A DNA stretch of 34,698 bases from Thermotogae bacterium. GTDB taxonomy: Bacteria; Thermotogota; Thermotogae; UBA12178. Shown piece by piece: positions 15,565 to 24,667 of the stretch. The stretch covers positions 1 through 34,698 of the forward strand of contig JAGGZV010000028.1 in assembly GCA_021161835.1 (NCBI GenBank). The letters run 5' to 3'. Every line of letters starts with the position of its first letter. The first letter of the stretch is position 1. Under the pieces are notes generated by a model. It worked only from the letters and a program-made list of their open reading frames with translations, was not told where the DNA came from and did no database searches. The position numbers and the translations under genes were made by a program.

Positions 15565-16986
15565 ATGAAAATAGAACGTATAGATGAAAACATATGGATC
15601 GTGAAGAAAGAAGGCAGGATGCGGGTGCCGGCTATCGTTTATACAGACGGAAAATCCATTCGTTCCCCTGAACTCCAGAATGCCCTTCAACAGCTTGTGA
15701 ATGTGGCAACCATGCCAGGTATAATCAAGTACGCCATAGCCATGCCCGATATTCACTGGGGTTACGGATTTCCCATAGGCGGAGTGGCAGCGTTCGATGC
15801 AGAAGAGGGAGTTATATCACCAGGAGGCGTGGGATTCGATATAAATTGTGGGGTGCGTTTGCTCGTCAGCAACCTGAAGTACGAGGATGTTGAGGATCGT
15901 CTGGATGAGCTGGCAAACGCCATATTCGAAACTGTCCCGGTTGGTGTGGGATCCAGATCACGAAAGTTCAGCATAGATGAACTCAAGAAAGTTTGCAGAG
16001 ATGGTGCAGCATGGGCTGTTGAGAAAGGATACGGTGAAGAGGAAGACCTCAGGTACATAGAAGATGGTGGGAAATTGAAAGATGCTGATCCCTCCAGCGT
16101 TTCCCACAAAGCCTACGAAAGGGGATCAGATGAAATAGGTACACTGGGTGGAGGCAATCATTTCATAGAAATTCAAAGGGTCGAAAGTGTATACGACAGA
16201 GAAGTTGCTGAACGCCTGGGAATACATGAAAATGCGATAACGGTGATGATACACACGGGTTCACGTGGATTCGGTCATCAAATAGCAACGGATTACATAT
16301 CCATAATGAGAAACGAGCTTCGCCAGCACAACTCTGATCTGCCAGACAAACAGTTGATAAATGCTCCATTCAAACATCCAATAGGTCAGGATTATTTCCA
16401 CGCCATGTGTTGCGCCGCTAATTACGCGTTCGCAAATCGGCAGATGATCACACACCTGCTGAGGAAAGCTTTCACCAAAGTTTTCGGAGGTTCAGTGCAC
16501 CTGAAGGTTCTCTACGATGTGGCTCATAATGTCGCCAAACTTGAAACACATGAGCTGGACGGTACCAGGAAAAGGGTGGTGGTTCACAGAAAAGGGGCCA
16601 CCAGGGCGTTCGGACCAGGGAACAGCGCACTTCCTGCTGAATACAAGGATATTGGACAACCCGTACTGATACCGGGAGATATGGGAACAGCTTCTTATCT
16701 GCTTCTGGGTACAAAGAGAGCGGAGAAGGATACTTTTGGTACGACAGCACACGGTGCAGGTAGAAGACTGGGAAGAAGGCAGGCAAAGAGAGAACTTTCA
16801 CTGGTAAAGGTGATGGATGAGCTGAAGAGAAAGAAGATCATCGTGCGTTCAGCTTCCAGGGGAACTTTGCTGGAAGAGGCTCCAGAAGCTTACAAAGATG
16901 TCGATGAAATCGTGTGGATCGTCGATAAGACGGGGATATCACGCAAGATCGCCAGGATGGTGCCTATAGCCGTGATAAAGGGGTGA
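15565..16986 (+). CDS. rtcB: RNA-splicing ligase RtcB
   Basis: 473 residues, normal length. RtcB joins 2',3'-cyclic phosphate (or 3'-phosphate) and 5'-OH RNA ends using GTP and Mn2+. It shows MPDIHWGYGFPIGGVAAFD, the metal-binding cysteine C95 in GFDINCGVR, GGGNHFIEIQ, HTGSRGFGHQIA, DVAHNVAK and the guanylylated histidine H396 in TAHGAGRRLGRR. ATG at 15565 is chosen because AGAGGTGA lies just before it; GTG 15556 and ATG 15559 overlap that site. It is embedded between mutS2 and a TPR gene, 11 bases after mutS2. No archease or rtcA gene is present in the window. Confidence 0.95.
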   Translation: MKIERIDENIWIVKKEGRMRVPAIVYTDGKSIRSPELQNALQQLVNVATMPGIIKYAIAMPDIHWGYGFPIGGVAAFDAEEGVISPGGVGFDINCGVRLLVSNLKYEDVEDRLDELANAIFETVPVGVGSRSRKFSIDELKKVCRDGAAWAVEKGYGEEEDLRYIEDGGKLKDADPSSVSHKAYERGSDEIGTLGGGNHFIEIQRVESVYDREVAERLGIHENAITVMIHTGSRGFGHQIATDYISIMRNELRQHNSDLPDKQLINAPFKHPIGQDYFHAMCCAANYAFANRQMITHLLRKAFTKVFGGSVHLKVLYDVAHNVAKLETHELDGTRKRVVVHRKGATRAFGPGNSALPAEYKDIGQPVLIPGDMGTASYLLLGTKRAEKDTFGTTAHGAGRRLGRRQAKRELSLVKVMDELKRKKIIVRSASRGTLLEEAPEAYKDVDEIVWIVDKTGISRKIARMVPIAVIKG

Positions 16987-16993
16987 TGAGAAG

Positions 16994-17710
16994 GTGCGGA
17001 AGATCTTGATACTTGCATCGTTTCTGATGCTTGCAGGGATAACCATGGTCTTCGCGGGATACTGGGAAGATTTCTGGAAATACAACTCTTTGCAGGATGG
17101 CGAAAAAATGCTGCAATTGAAAGATACCCTCGAAAGAATGCTCGACACGCTCAATGCTACGGAGATGGCAGTACTGGCCAACTGTTACACCGAATACGCC
17201 AACTGGGGACTGGCAAAGGATGATCCAAAACGCGAAGAGTTTTATACGAAGGCCATGGAATACGCCCGGCAAGCTGTCAGCAAGGATCCAAATAACGCTT
17301 TCGCGCACTACGTACTCGGTTCCACTATAGGCAGATTGGCACAGTACAAAGGAATAATTCAAAGTCTTTTCATGCTCGGTGATTTCGACAAACATATAAA
17401 GAAAGCTATGGAATTGGATCCAACCAATTATCTTGCCTACATAGCCATGGGAATGAGATACCGCGATACACCCTGGCCATTCAAGAATTACAGCAGATCC
17501 GAATATTATCTCAAAAAAGCCATAGAAATCGAACCAGGATATCCCAATGCCTATTACGAACTGGCGATATTGTACGAAAAAATGGGGCGTATGGATGAAG
17601 CGAAGAAATTATATGAGAAGATCGTTTCCATGCCACCACATCCCGACTGGATAGCCAAGAGTAAGGAAACACAGGCGATAGCACGAAAATGGCTCGAAAA
17701 ACACAAGTGA
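16994..17710 (+). CDS. Exported TPR-repeat protein
   Basis: 238 residues. Residues 1-21 form a signal peptide (RKILILASFLMLAGITMVFAG), so it is predicted to be in the periplasm. TPR-like helices follow: YTKAMEYARQAVSKDPNNAFAHYVLG, FDKHIKKAMELDPTNYLAYIAMG, SEYYLKKAIEIEPGYPNAYYELA and MDEAKKLYEKIV. The segment RLAQYKGIIQSLFMLGDFDKHIKKAME is common in bacterial periplasmic TPR proteins of unknown function. GTG at 16994 follows AAGGGGTGATG. It sits between rtcB and pcm with gaps of 7 and 9 bases. Partner unknown. Confidence 0.75.
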   Translation: MRKILILASFLMLAGITMVFAGYWEDFWKYNSLQDGEKMLQLKDTLERMLDTLNATEMAVLANCYTEYANWGLAKDDPKREEFYTKAMEYARQAVSKDPNNAFAHYVLGSTIGRLAQYKGIIQSLFMLGDFDKHIKKAMELDPTNYLAYIAMGMRYRDTPWPFKNYSRSEYYLKKAIEIEPGYPNAYYELAILYEKMGRMDEAKKLYEKIVSMPPHPDWIAKSKETQAIARKWLEKHK

Positions 17711-17719
17711 TGATGTGTC

Positions 17720-18703
17720 ATGGAGAGAAACCGCTCAGAACGATTCTCCCGATTGCTCAGATACTATGGTGTAGAGAATGAAGACATTCTGGCCGCTTTC
17801 GATGAGGTGCCAAGAGAACATTTTATAGCGACAAAGAGAAATCACTGGAACGTTTATCTTGACGAGGTTGTGGTTACATACAATGATGGTGTAAATTTCA
17901 GCACATCCAGTCAGCCTTCCCTGATGGCCATGTACATGTGCTGGGGAGAGTTGAAAGAGGATTCGGTGGTACTCGAAATAGGAAGTGGCACCGGTTATAA
18001 CGCTGCCGTTATGTCACGTGTGTGCAGGAAAGGAATGGTATACGGTGTGGAGTACGTCAAAGAAATGGTGGAATTCGCAAACGATACCATTCGGACACTG
18101 GGTTACGATAACGTGTTGATCACTCAGGGAGATGGATATTTCGGACTGCAGGAACATGCTCCATTTGATGCCATAATCGTGACGGTGGGAGCGTATACGA
18201 TATCCCCATACTGGTATAGACAGTTAGGAGAAAATGGGAAAATGGTGGTACCTATAAACCTGGAAACGCTGCGTTCCAATCCGACCATAGTCTTGAGAAA
18301 AACAAACGGCAGATTGATTGGTGCATTTACTTCTCACACTCGATTCATCAAAATGAAAGGCGAAAGTGAGAGAAAGTATTTTGAAAAGCTCGAAAAACTC
18401 AGGAGCCTGGAAAAGTGCAAATATGCTGGTGAACGAAGATGGTGGATGCCACTGGATGTGACGGAATTCGCGTCACAGCGTGTGTATTGTAGCACCGAGG
18501 TGTATTATATAGGAAACAACGGTTATGCTCGCTTGAAGGGTGACAGATGGTTGATGTTTGGAAATGTGGAAGAATCGCTGGAAAAACTGGAAGAAGCCTG
18601 GAACAACACCGGACGGAAAGGATTGTTCAGATTGAGATATTCCATCACCTTCGATGAAGAAGGTAACATGGAGGTGGAGATGGGGGAAAATCGTGGAACT
18701 TAG
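17720..18703 (+). CDS. pcm: Protein-L-isoaspartate O-methyltransferase with C-terminal extension
   Basis: 327 residues, about 100 longer than the common enzyme; the long form with an extra C-terminal domain is known from Thermotoga. The enzyme methylates isoaspartyl residues in aged proteins using S-adenosylmethionine, starting their repair, in the cytoplasm. The N-terminal domain has VPREHFIATK, the substrate-side loop FSTSSQPSLMAMY, and SAM motif I VLEIGSGTGYNAAV. It also has GVEYVKEMVEFA and the post-motif FDAIIVTVGA. The C-terminal 110 residues (after about 215) carry no motif I recognise. ATG at 17720. It overlaps fliR by 11 bases. It joins the flagellar genes with no gap. Confidence 0.92.
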   Translation: MERNRSERFSRLLRYYGVENEDILAAFDEVPREHFIATKRNHWNVYLDEVVVTYNDGVNFSTSSQPSLMAMYMCWGELKEDSVVLEIGSGTGYNAAVMSRVCRKGMVYGVEYVKEMVEFANDTIRTLGYDNVLITQGDGYFGLQEHAPFDAIIVTVGAYTISPYWYRQLGENGKMVVPINLETLRSNPTIVLRKTNGRLIGAFTSHTRFIKMKGESERKYFEKLEKLRSLEKCKYAGERRWWMPLDVTEFASQRVYCSTEVYYIGNNGYARLKGDRWLMFGNVEESLEKLEEAWNNTGRKGLFRLRYSITFDEEGNMEVEMGENRGT

Positions 18704-19466
18704 AGATTTTCTCGAAACCCGTTTCCTCGCATGGCTACTCGGAACAGCCAGAATAGCGGGATTGTTTGTGGGTGCACCGTTCTTTGCCGCCATGATCATG
18801 CCATTGAATGTGCGAATAATATTGTTCATGGCCATGGGATATATGACTCTCCCTTTGATCAACGATGTGGTCATGATGGATATCAGTTTTGTTCAAATGG
18901 TGGGATGTATGCTGCTGAACTTTCTGGTGGGTGTGTTTATGGGAATGATTTCATACATAGTTTTTTATGCCGTTCAATACGGTGGAGAAATATTCGGTGT
19001 GCAGATGGGGTTCGCCATGGCCATGATCTTCGATCCTGAGAGTCGTACCGAAACGCCCATGCTCGGACAACTTTCTTACCTTCTGGCTACCTATGTTTTC
19101 ATAGCGATAAAGGGGCACATAATGTTGTATAAAGTTCTGGCAAAGAGCTTCGTCAGCATCCCCGTTACCGCTCCGAAACAACCATGGGATCTGGCACCGA
19201 TGCTAATCGAGAAGATGGGTGACCTCTTTTCACTGGGTGTACAGCTTGGATTACCGATGATCGTGTTCATGTTGCTGGTTTCCATAACACTCGGGGTTGT
19301 TTCCAGAATCGTCCCACAGATGAACGTTTTCATGGTGGGAATGCCTTTGAAGGTACTTGTGGGGTTATTGATGTTCGTGGGGCTGGTGGGAGTGTGGGCA
19401 GATGTATTCGGAGAAATCCTTCTGAAGACCGTTATGAATCTGGAAAAGCTGCTGCTGGCGCCGTGA
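18693..19466 (+). CDS. fliR: Flagellar export apparatus protein FliR
   Basis: 257 residues from GTG at 18693, chosen because GGGGG lies six bases before it; the in-frame ATG at 18654 would add 13 Trp/Arg-rich residues read from inside pcm. FliR is a core membrane component of the flagellar type III export gate with FliP and FliQ. Several long hydrophobic helices are visible, with the family features ARIAGLFVGAPFF, YGGEIFGVQMGFAMAMIFDP, LGLPMIVFMLLVSITLGVVSRIVPQMNVF and GMPLKVLVGL. fliP and fliQ are not in the window. The GTGA junction with flhB gives four bases of overlap. Confidence 0.95.
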   Translation: MELRDFLETRFLAWLLGTARIAGLFVGAPFFAAMIMPLNVRIILFMAMGYMTLPLINDVVMMDISFVQMVGCMLLNFLVGVFMGMISYIVFYAVQYGGEIFGVQMGFAMAMIFDPESRTETPMLGQLSYLLATYVFIAIKGHIMLYKVLAKSFVSIPVTAPKQPWDLAPMLIEKMGDLFSLGVQLGLPMIVFMLLVSITLGVVSRIVPQMNVFMVGMPLKVLVGLLMFVGLVGVWADVFGEILLKTVMNLEKLLLAP

Positions 19467-20533
19467 AGTTAAAAATAGATCTTCAGCTGTTCGCCGATCC
19501 CGACAGAACGGAGCGTGCGACTCCCAGACGGCGAAGGCGTGCACGTGAGGAAGGAAATGTTCCCCAATCCAGGGATCTCAACTCGGCCATCACCTTCATG
19601 AGCGCTGTAACCATGCTTTTCATCTTTGGAATGGGATTCGTGAGCGGTCTTAAAAGCGTTATGACGGAATTGCTCGGTCTGCCGTTCCCACTGGTGTTGC
19701 ATCCACAAGATTTGAGGAGTTACGAATACGTGATGCGCGATCCCGCGGTGCTGGTGATAACGCTGGTAATGGGAACGGCACTGGTGGGATTACTCGTTGG
19801 ATTGATACAAACAAAATTTCTCTTTGCTCCGAAGGTTCTCAAACTCGATTTCAACCGTGTCAACCCTGTGCAGGGTTTGAAGAGGTTGTTCTCGCTGAGA
19901 TCAGTGGTGGAACTCCTGAAATCCCTTCTGAAAGTTACGGTCATAGGATACGTCGCGTATACGGTTATGAGAAAAGCGTGGAATTCTTTCCAGCTCATGC
20001 CATCGATGGAACGTGGAGAATCGATCATGCTATTGAAAAATCTCGGTTTCGAACTTGCTTTCAAGATAGGAATTCTTCTGCTGATATTCGGTGTTTTCGA
20101 TTATTTCTATCAAAGATGGGAATATGAACGCAACATCAGAATGACCAAGCAAGAAGTCAAGGAAGAATATAAGGAAGTGGAAGGACATCCTGAAATAAAG
20201 CGTAGACAAAGACAACGCATGGTCGCTCTCATGAGACAACGCATGATGCAGGAAGTACCCAAGGCTGACGTGGTCATAACCAACCCCATACATTATGCTG
20301 TAGCCCTCAGGTACGACCCGGATGCCATGGGAGCTCCGGTGGTCGTGGCGAAGGGAAAGGATCAGGTGGCGGAAAGGATAAAAGAGATAGCCGAGGAACA
20401 TGGTGTGCCCATCGTCCGGAATCCCGAATTGGCCAGAGCCCTTTACTACACCGTAGAAATAGGAGAAGAAATACCGGAGAAATTCTATCGCGTGGTTGCA
20501 GAAGTACTCGCCCATGTTTATACGATGGGGTGA
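19463..20533 (+). CDS. flhB: Flagellar export switch protein FlhB
   Basis: 356 residues. FlhB controls the switch from rod/hook to filament substrates. The N-terminus carries DRTERATPRRRRRAREEGNVPQSRDLNS, followed by four membrane helices and the cytoplasmic domain with MTKQEVKEEYKEVEGHPEIK and RMMQEVPKADVVITNPIHYAVALRY. The self-cleavage motif, normally NPTH, is NPIH here (Asn274-His277). GTG at 19463 overlaps the fliR stop. The C-terminal part (APVVVAKGKDQVAERI, EHGVPIVRNPELARALY) is typical. Firm call; the T-to-I change is the one oddity. Confidence 0.95.
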   Translation: MKLKIDLQLFADPDRTERATPRRRRRAREEGNVPQSRDLNSAITFMSAVTMLFIFGMGFVSGLKSVMTELLGLPFPLVLHPQDLRSYEYVMRDPAVLVITLVMGTALVGLLVGLIQTKFLFAPKVLKLDFNRVNPVQGLKRLFSLRSVVELLKSLLKVTVIGYVAYTVMRKAWNSFQLMPSMERGESIMLLKNLGFELAFKIGILLLIFGVFDYFYQRWEYERNIRMTKQEVKEEYKEVEGHPEIKRRQRQRMVALMRQRMMQEVPKADVVITNPIHYAVALRYDPDAMGAPVVVAKGKDQVAERIKEIAEEHGVPIVRNPELARALYYTVEIGEEIPEKFYRVVAEVLAHVYTMG

Positions 20534-20538
20534 ATTGA

Positions 20539-22614
20539 ATGTTCAGATATGTTGATGTGTTCATTTCGATATTGATAGTAGCCATAGTACTGCTAATGAT
20601 CATACCCATACCAACATCGCTTCTGGATTTCCTCCAACTTTTCAACATAAGTCTGGCCGTTCTGCTGCTGTTGACCACCATGTACATAAGGAATGCGCTG
20701 GAACTCTCCTCGTTCCCGACCCTGCTATTGATTCTTACACTCTTTAGATTGGCCTTAAACGTCACTTCAACACGTTTGATTCTCCTTCAGGGGAAGAATT
20801 TCGGCGGGAAGGTAATAAGAACGTTCGGGCAGTTCGTCGTAGGAGGCGACTATATCGTAGGGTTGATCATATTCCTGATACTCGTTATCATTCAGTTCAT
20901 CGTGATAACCAGGGGAGCAGAACGCATAGCCGAGGTGGCAGCCAGATTCACCCTCGACGCCATGCCCGGCAAACAGATGAGTATAGACGCCGACCTGAGT
21001 GCAGGCCTGATAACGGAAGACGAGGCACGAGAGAAACGCGCCGAAATAAGACGTGAAGCAGATTTTTATGGTGCCATGGATGGAGCGAGTAAGTTCGTCA
21101 GAGGTGATGCAATAGCGTCCATAGTGATAACTTTTGTCAATATAGTGGGGGGATTGCTGATAGGTATATTGAGGCACGGCATGAGTGCAGGTGAAGCCGC
21201 GGAAGTGTACACTCTCCTGACCGTGGGAGATGGTCTCGTGGCCCAGATACCTGCACTTCTGATCTCCACGGCGGCCGGCATAATCGTTTCGCGTGCAGCA
21301 TCGCAGGAAAATCTTGGGAAAGATATCACCAGAGAATTGACACGCGAAACAAGGGTTGTACTCCTTACAGGCGGTACCATCCTCTTTCTGGGACTGTTCA
21401 CACCTATACCTGCTGTCCCCGCTTTGATGTTGGGAACGATTCTCCTGATACTGGGATATTTCTCCATGAGAAGGGTACCGGTGCCAACACCGGCTGGTCC
21501 ACCTGGAGCGCCCGGAGCTCCACCGGGACCACCGGAAGAACACCCACCATCGAGGCAACCACCTTTGACCACACCAGATGAGGTGGCAAGTGTCATACAA
21601 TCAGATACGGTGGAGGTTGACATCGGTTATGGACTCATACCACTCGCTGATCCATCACAGGGTGGGGACCTGCTGGATAGGGTAACCATGGTGAGAAAAC
21701 AGCTGGCTTATGAGCTTGGAATAGTGCTCACACCCATAAGAATGAGAGACAGCGTTCTGCTCAAAGCCAACGAATATGTGATAAAATTGAGGGGTACAGA
21801 GGTTGGGCGCTATGAGCTTTTCCCAAACCGTTTGCTCGCAATAAATCCCGGTGCAGCGGAGGAACCCCTACCGGGTATAAAGACCAAAGAACCATCCTTC
21901 GGTTTGAATGCGTACTGGATAGATGAAAGTTTGAAGGAAGAAGCGATGAACAAAGGATACACTGTGGTCGACGCACCCAGTGTTTTTGCTACACATCTTG
22001 CCGAAACCATACGCTCCCATGCCCATGAAGTGCTGGGAACAAGGGAATTCAATCTCCTGATAGATGGTTTGAAGCAAACACACGAAGAACTGGTGGATGA
22101 GGTAATACCGAACCTCCTGAAACCCCACGAAGTGCGAAGAATCCTCCAAAATTTGTTGCGGGAGAGAGTTTCCATAAGAAACCTGCCTTTGATATTCGAA
22201 GTACTATCCGAAAATGCGGAAAGGATACAACAACTGGATCTTCTTACGGAAAAAGTCCGACGAGCACTTTCGCGTCAAATAGCGCAGAATCTTCGAGGAG
22301 ACGATGGAAAAATCCATGCAGTGGCACTGGATCCACAACTGGAAAGAATGATTCTGGATTCGCTCAGGGAGGGAGAAGAGGAGAAGGTGATAGCCATGAA
22401 TCCCGAAATGCTGAGAGAATTCATAAACAAACTTGGAAAAGCGCTGGAATCACTGATGAGAAAGGGGCATCTGCCCGTTGTGGTAACATCGGGTAGTATA
22501 AGATTCTATGTTTCCAAATTGATCAATCGTTACATTCCGAATGTTTCTGTGATCGCATACGAAGAGGTTCCAGACGATATACCTCTACAGGTTGAGGAAG
22601 TGGTGAAGCTTTGA
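20539..22614 (+). CDS. flhA: Flagellar export protein FlhA
   Basis: 691 residues, normal length. FlhA is the largest export-gate component, with eight membrane helices in the N-terminal half and a cytoplasmic substrate/chaperone docking domain. The family stretches LQLFNISLAVLLLLTTMYIR, LLILTLFRLALNVTSTRLIL, GAERIAEVAARFTLDAMPGKQMSIDADL and the FHIPEP-type region GDGLVAQIPALLISTAAGII are present. The linker at about residues 313-353 is unusually rich in proline and glycine (PGAPGAPPGPP). The C-terminal domain starts near DIGYGLIPLAD. Five bases separate it from flhB. Its last bases overlap flhF (TTGA). Confidence 0.96.
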   Translation: MFRYVDVFISILIVAIVLLMIIPIPTSLLDFLQLFNISLAVLLLLTTMYIRNALELSSFPTLLLILTLFRLALNVTSTRLILLQGKNFGGKVIRTFGQFVVGGDYIVGLIIFLILVIIQFIVITRGAERIAEVAARFTLDAMPGKQMSIDADLSAGLITEDEAREKRAEIRREADFYGAMDGASKFVRGDAIASIVITFVNIVGGLLIGILRHGMSAGEAAEVYTLLTVGDGLVAQIPALLISTAAGIIVSRAASQENLGKDITRELTRETRVVLLTGGTILFLGLFTPIPAVPALMLGTILLILGYFSMRRVPVPTPAGPPGAPGAPPGPPEEHPPSRQPPLTTPDEVASVIQSDTVEVDIGYGLIPLADPSQGGDLLDRVTMVRKQLAYELGIVLTPIRMRDSVLLKANEYVIKLRGTEVGRYELFPNRLLAINPGAAEEPLPGIKTKEPSFGLNAYWIDESLKEEAMNKGYTVVDAPSVFATHLAETIRSHAHEVLGTREFNLLIDGLKQTHEELVDEVIPNLLKPHEVRRILQNLLRERVSIRNLPLIFEVLSENAERIQQLDLLTEKVRRALSRQIAQNLRGDDGKIHAVALDPQLERMILDSLREGEEEKVIAMNPEMLREFINKLGKALESLMRKGHLPVVVTSGSIRFYVSKLINRYIPNVSVIAYEEVPDDIPLQVEEVVKL

Positions 22615-23852
22615 AACTCAAGAAATACCTCGTCAAGGATATAAAGGAAGCATTGATAAAGGTTAGGCAGGAACTGGGTGAAGACGCGGTAATATTGAGC
22701 ACCCGAAAGGTTAGACGTGGTGCCTTTCTGGGATTGTTCGGTGGGGAAGTTTTCATAGAAGTCACAGCAGCAGGTGAAGAAAACTACGAGAGAAAGAGAA
22801 GAACACCACCTAAACATGTACCCACTCCTCCATCGATGACACCCCATCAAACTTCGATGTCACCGAAAGAAAACAATGCAAGTATGGCAATGAATATGTA
22901 TCAATTGAAAGAAATACTCAGTAAGAACACAAGTATGGAAAAATCAAAACCTGCTGTTCAAGACACCACGAAGGACAGCCTTGAAGAGATAAAAACGATG
23001 ATTTCCGATTTGAAGCGCACGATCCTCACAAGAAAAGAATCCCGCTTCCCACCTCCTTACGATATCCTCGCCGAATATTTGAAGATGCAGGATATGAGTG
23101 ATAAAACGGTTGAGAACATAGTGGAGGCAATGATGGTTTCATGCGGTAAGGATACAGATTTAGATGCGGGATTCTGGAAAAAACTCAAAGAATATATCGC
23201 TAAACTGGTGCTGGTTCAAATTCCCCAGCCTTCTGGCAGAATCATCTTCGTGGGTCCAACAGGGGTAGGTAAAACTACAACACTGGCAAAGCTTGCCGCA
23301 AAATACTATCTTGAAGACAATCATAAGGTCATGATAGCCAGTGTCGATACCTTCAGAATAGGAGCCGCCGAGCAGTTGAAAACGTATGCAGAGTTGATGG
23401 GATTACCATTTGCCGTGGCTTACACACCCAAGGAATTGCGACTGATACTTGAAGGTACAGAAGAGTACGATGTGGTTCTCATAGACACCGCAGGTAGGAA
23501 CCCATGGAGCGAACTCAACATGAGGGAGCTCAAAGCCTTCGTTGAATCAGCAAATATGGATTCCATAATGCTTGTTGTGAGTGCAACCACACGGCTCAAC
23601 GATCTCAAGGATACCATTGAACGATTCAAATCGCTGACTCCGACACACCTCATCTTCACCAAATTGGATGAAACCAGAACACACGGATCAATACCTGAAA
23701 TAATCGCAGAATCAGGCCTGCCTCTGGCATTCATAACGGATGGTCAGAGGGTTCCCGATGATATAAGAGTGCCCGACCCCGAGGACATCGCATCCAAGAT
23801 CGTTGAAAGGGTGAGAAGTCTTGAGGAAGGATCAAGCAATTTCATTACGTGA
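22611..23852 (+). CDS. flhF: Flagellar SRP-like GTPase FlhF
   Basis: 413 residues. FlhF is an SRP-family GTPase that sets flagellum position and number. The B domain (LVKDIKEALIKVRQELGEDAVILSTRKV) starts the protein, followed by a low-complexity linker of about 100 residues. The NG domain has the P-loop GPTGVGKTTTLAKLA at about 215-230, ASVDTFRIGAAEQLKTYAELMG, DVVLIDTAGRNP, TKLDETRTHGSI and FITDGQRVPDDI. TTG overlaps the flhA stop. Its partner FlhG is encoded next, with 32 bases of overlap. Confidence 0.96.
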   Translation: MKLKKYLVKDIKEALIKVRQELGEDAVILSTRKVRRGAFLGLFGGEVFIEVTAAGEENYERKRRTPPKHVPTPPSMTPHQTSMSPKENNASMAMNMYQLKEILSKNTSMEKSKPAVQDTTKDSLEEIKTMISDLKRTILTRKESRFPPPYDILAEYLKMQDMSDKTVENIVEAMMVSCGKDTDLDAGFWKKLKEYIAKLVLVQIPQPSGRIIFVGPTGVGKTTTLAKLAAKYYLEDNHKVMIASVDTFRIGAAEQLKTYAELMGLPFAVAYTPKELRLILEGTEEYDVVLIDTAGRNPWSELNMRELKAFVESANMDSIMLVVSATTRLNDLKDTIERFKSLTPTHLIFTKLDETRTHGSIPEIIAESGLPLAFITDGQRVPDDIRVPDPEDIASKIVERVRSLEEGSSNFIT

Positions 23853-24666
23853 GAAGATAATACAAGAAAACGTGAAGATAATAGTATGCTCAGGAGGAAA
23901 GGGAGGGGTAGGGAAGTCCGTGGTTTCTGTGAACCTCTCCCTCGCGCTCGCGCATCTGGGCAAGAAAGTGCTGCTGTTCGATGCAGACGTAGGATTTGCA
24001 AACGATGAACTATTACTCGGAGTTTCGGCACCCAGAACGTTGAAGGACTATCTGAAGGGTAAACTCGAGCTCGAAGATGTTCTGGTACCAACGAGTTACG
24101 GAGTGTGGCTTTTGAGCGGCGGCATGGATGTGGAAGATATTGTAACCTTCAATATAGAATCCAAACACAGGTTAATAGGTGACTTCTTACGAATCATATC
24201 GAAAATGGATTACGTGATAATGGACACGCCGGCAGGCTACCATGAGAACCTGCATAATTTCTTCGACGCTGCTGACCATCTCATCTCCATAACCACACCC
24301 GAAGCAACATCCCTGATGAATACCTACACGTTCCTGAAATACCTCGTTCTCAATGGCTTCGAACCCAGATTCCATCTGGTGGTCAACATGGTGAAAAATA
24401 TAGAAGAAGGAAGAAAGACAGCCGAGAAATTGAAACAGGTGATGAAGCGTTTTCTCAACGTAGATCTGGATGGAATGTACATCATGAAATACGACAATGA
24501 AGTGAAGAAGAGCGTCATACTCCAGAAACCTTTCATTCTAAGCTCCAAAAAAGGACAGCCCTATTTCGCGATGATGAAGATGGCCAGTGAGCTGGCCAAC
24601 ATCTCACTGAAACCTCGAAAACTCCCATTCATAGAGCGTATAATGAGGCTGTTTGGAGCTGGATGA
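23821..24666 (+). CDS. flhG: Flagellar number regulator FlhG (MinD-like ATPase)
   Basis: 281 residues. The N-terminus DQAISLREK matches the DQAxxLR motif with which FlhG activates FlhF GTPase; this supports TTG at 23821 as the start, inside flhF. The deviant Walker A CSGGKGGVGKS (P-loop at 25-33) is followed by LLFDADVGFANDELLLG and DYVIMDTPAG. MinD-like ATPases dimerise on the membrane. A C-terminal amphipathic helix is suggested by FIERIMRLFGAG at the end. The FlhF-FlhG pair sets where and how many flagella form. Function of this class is well supported in other bacteria; here it is inferred from sequence and position. Confidence 0.95.
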   Translation: MRKDQAISLREKIIQENVKIIVCSGGKGGVGKSVVSVNLSLALAHLGKKVLLFDADVGFANDELLLGVSAPRTLKDYLKGKLELEDVLVPTSYGVWLLSGGMDVEDIVTFNIESKHRLIGDFLRIISKMDYVIMDTPAGYHENLHNFFDAADHLISITTPEATSLMNTYTFLKYLVLNGFEPRFHLVVNMVKNIEEGRKTAEKLKQVMKRFLNVDLDGMYIMKYDNEVKKSVILQKPFILSSKKGQPYFAMMKMASELANISLKPRKLPFIERIMRLFGAG

Positions 24667-24667
24667 T

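Noticed and set aside
20767-21623. Minus-strand frames of 185-277 residues inside flhA
   Set aside because: flhA is certain on the plus strand; the antisense frames have odd Cys/His/Tyr-rich composition and no ribosome-binding site.
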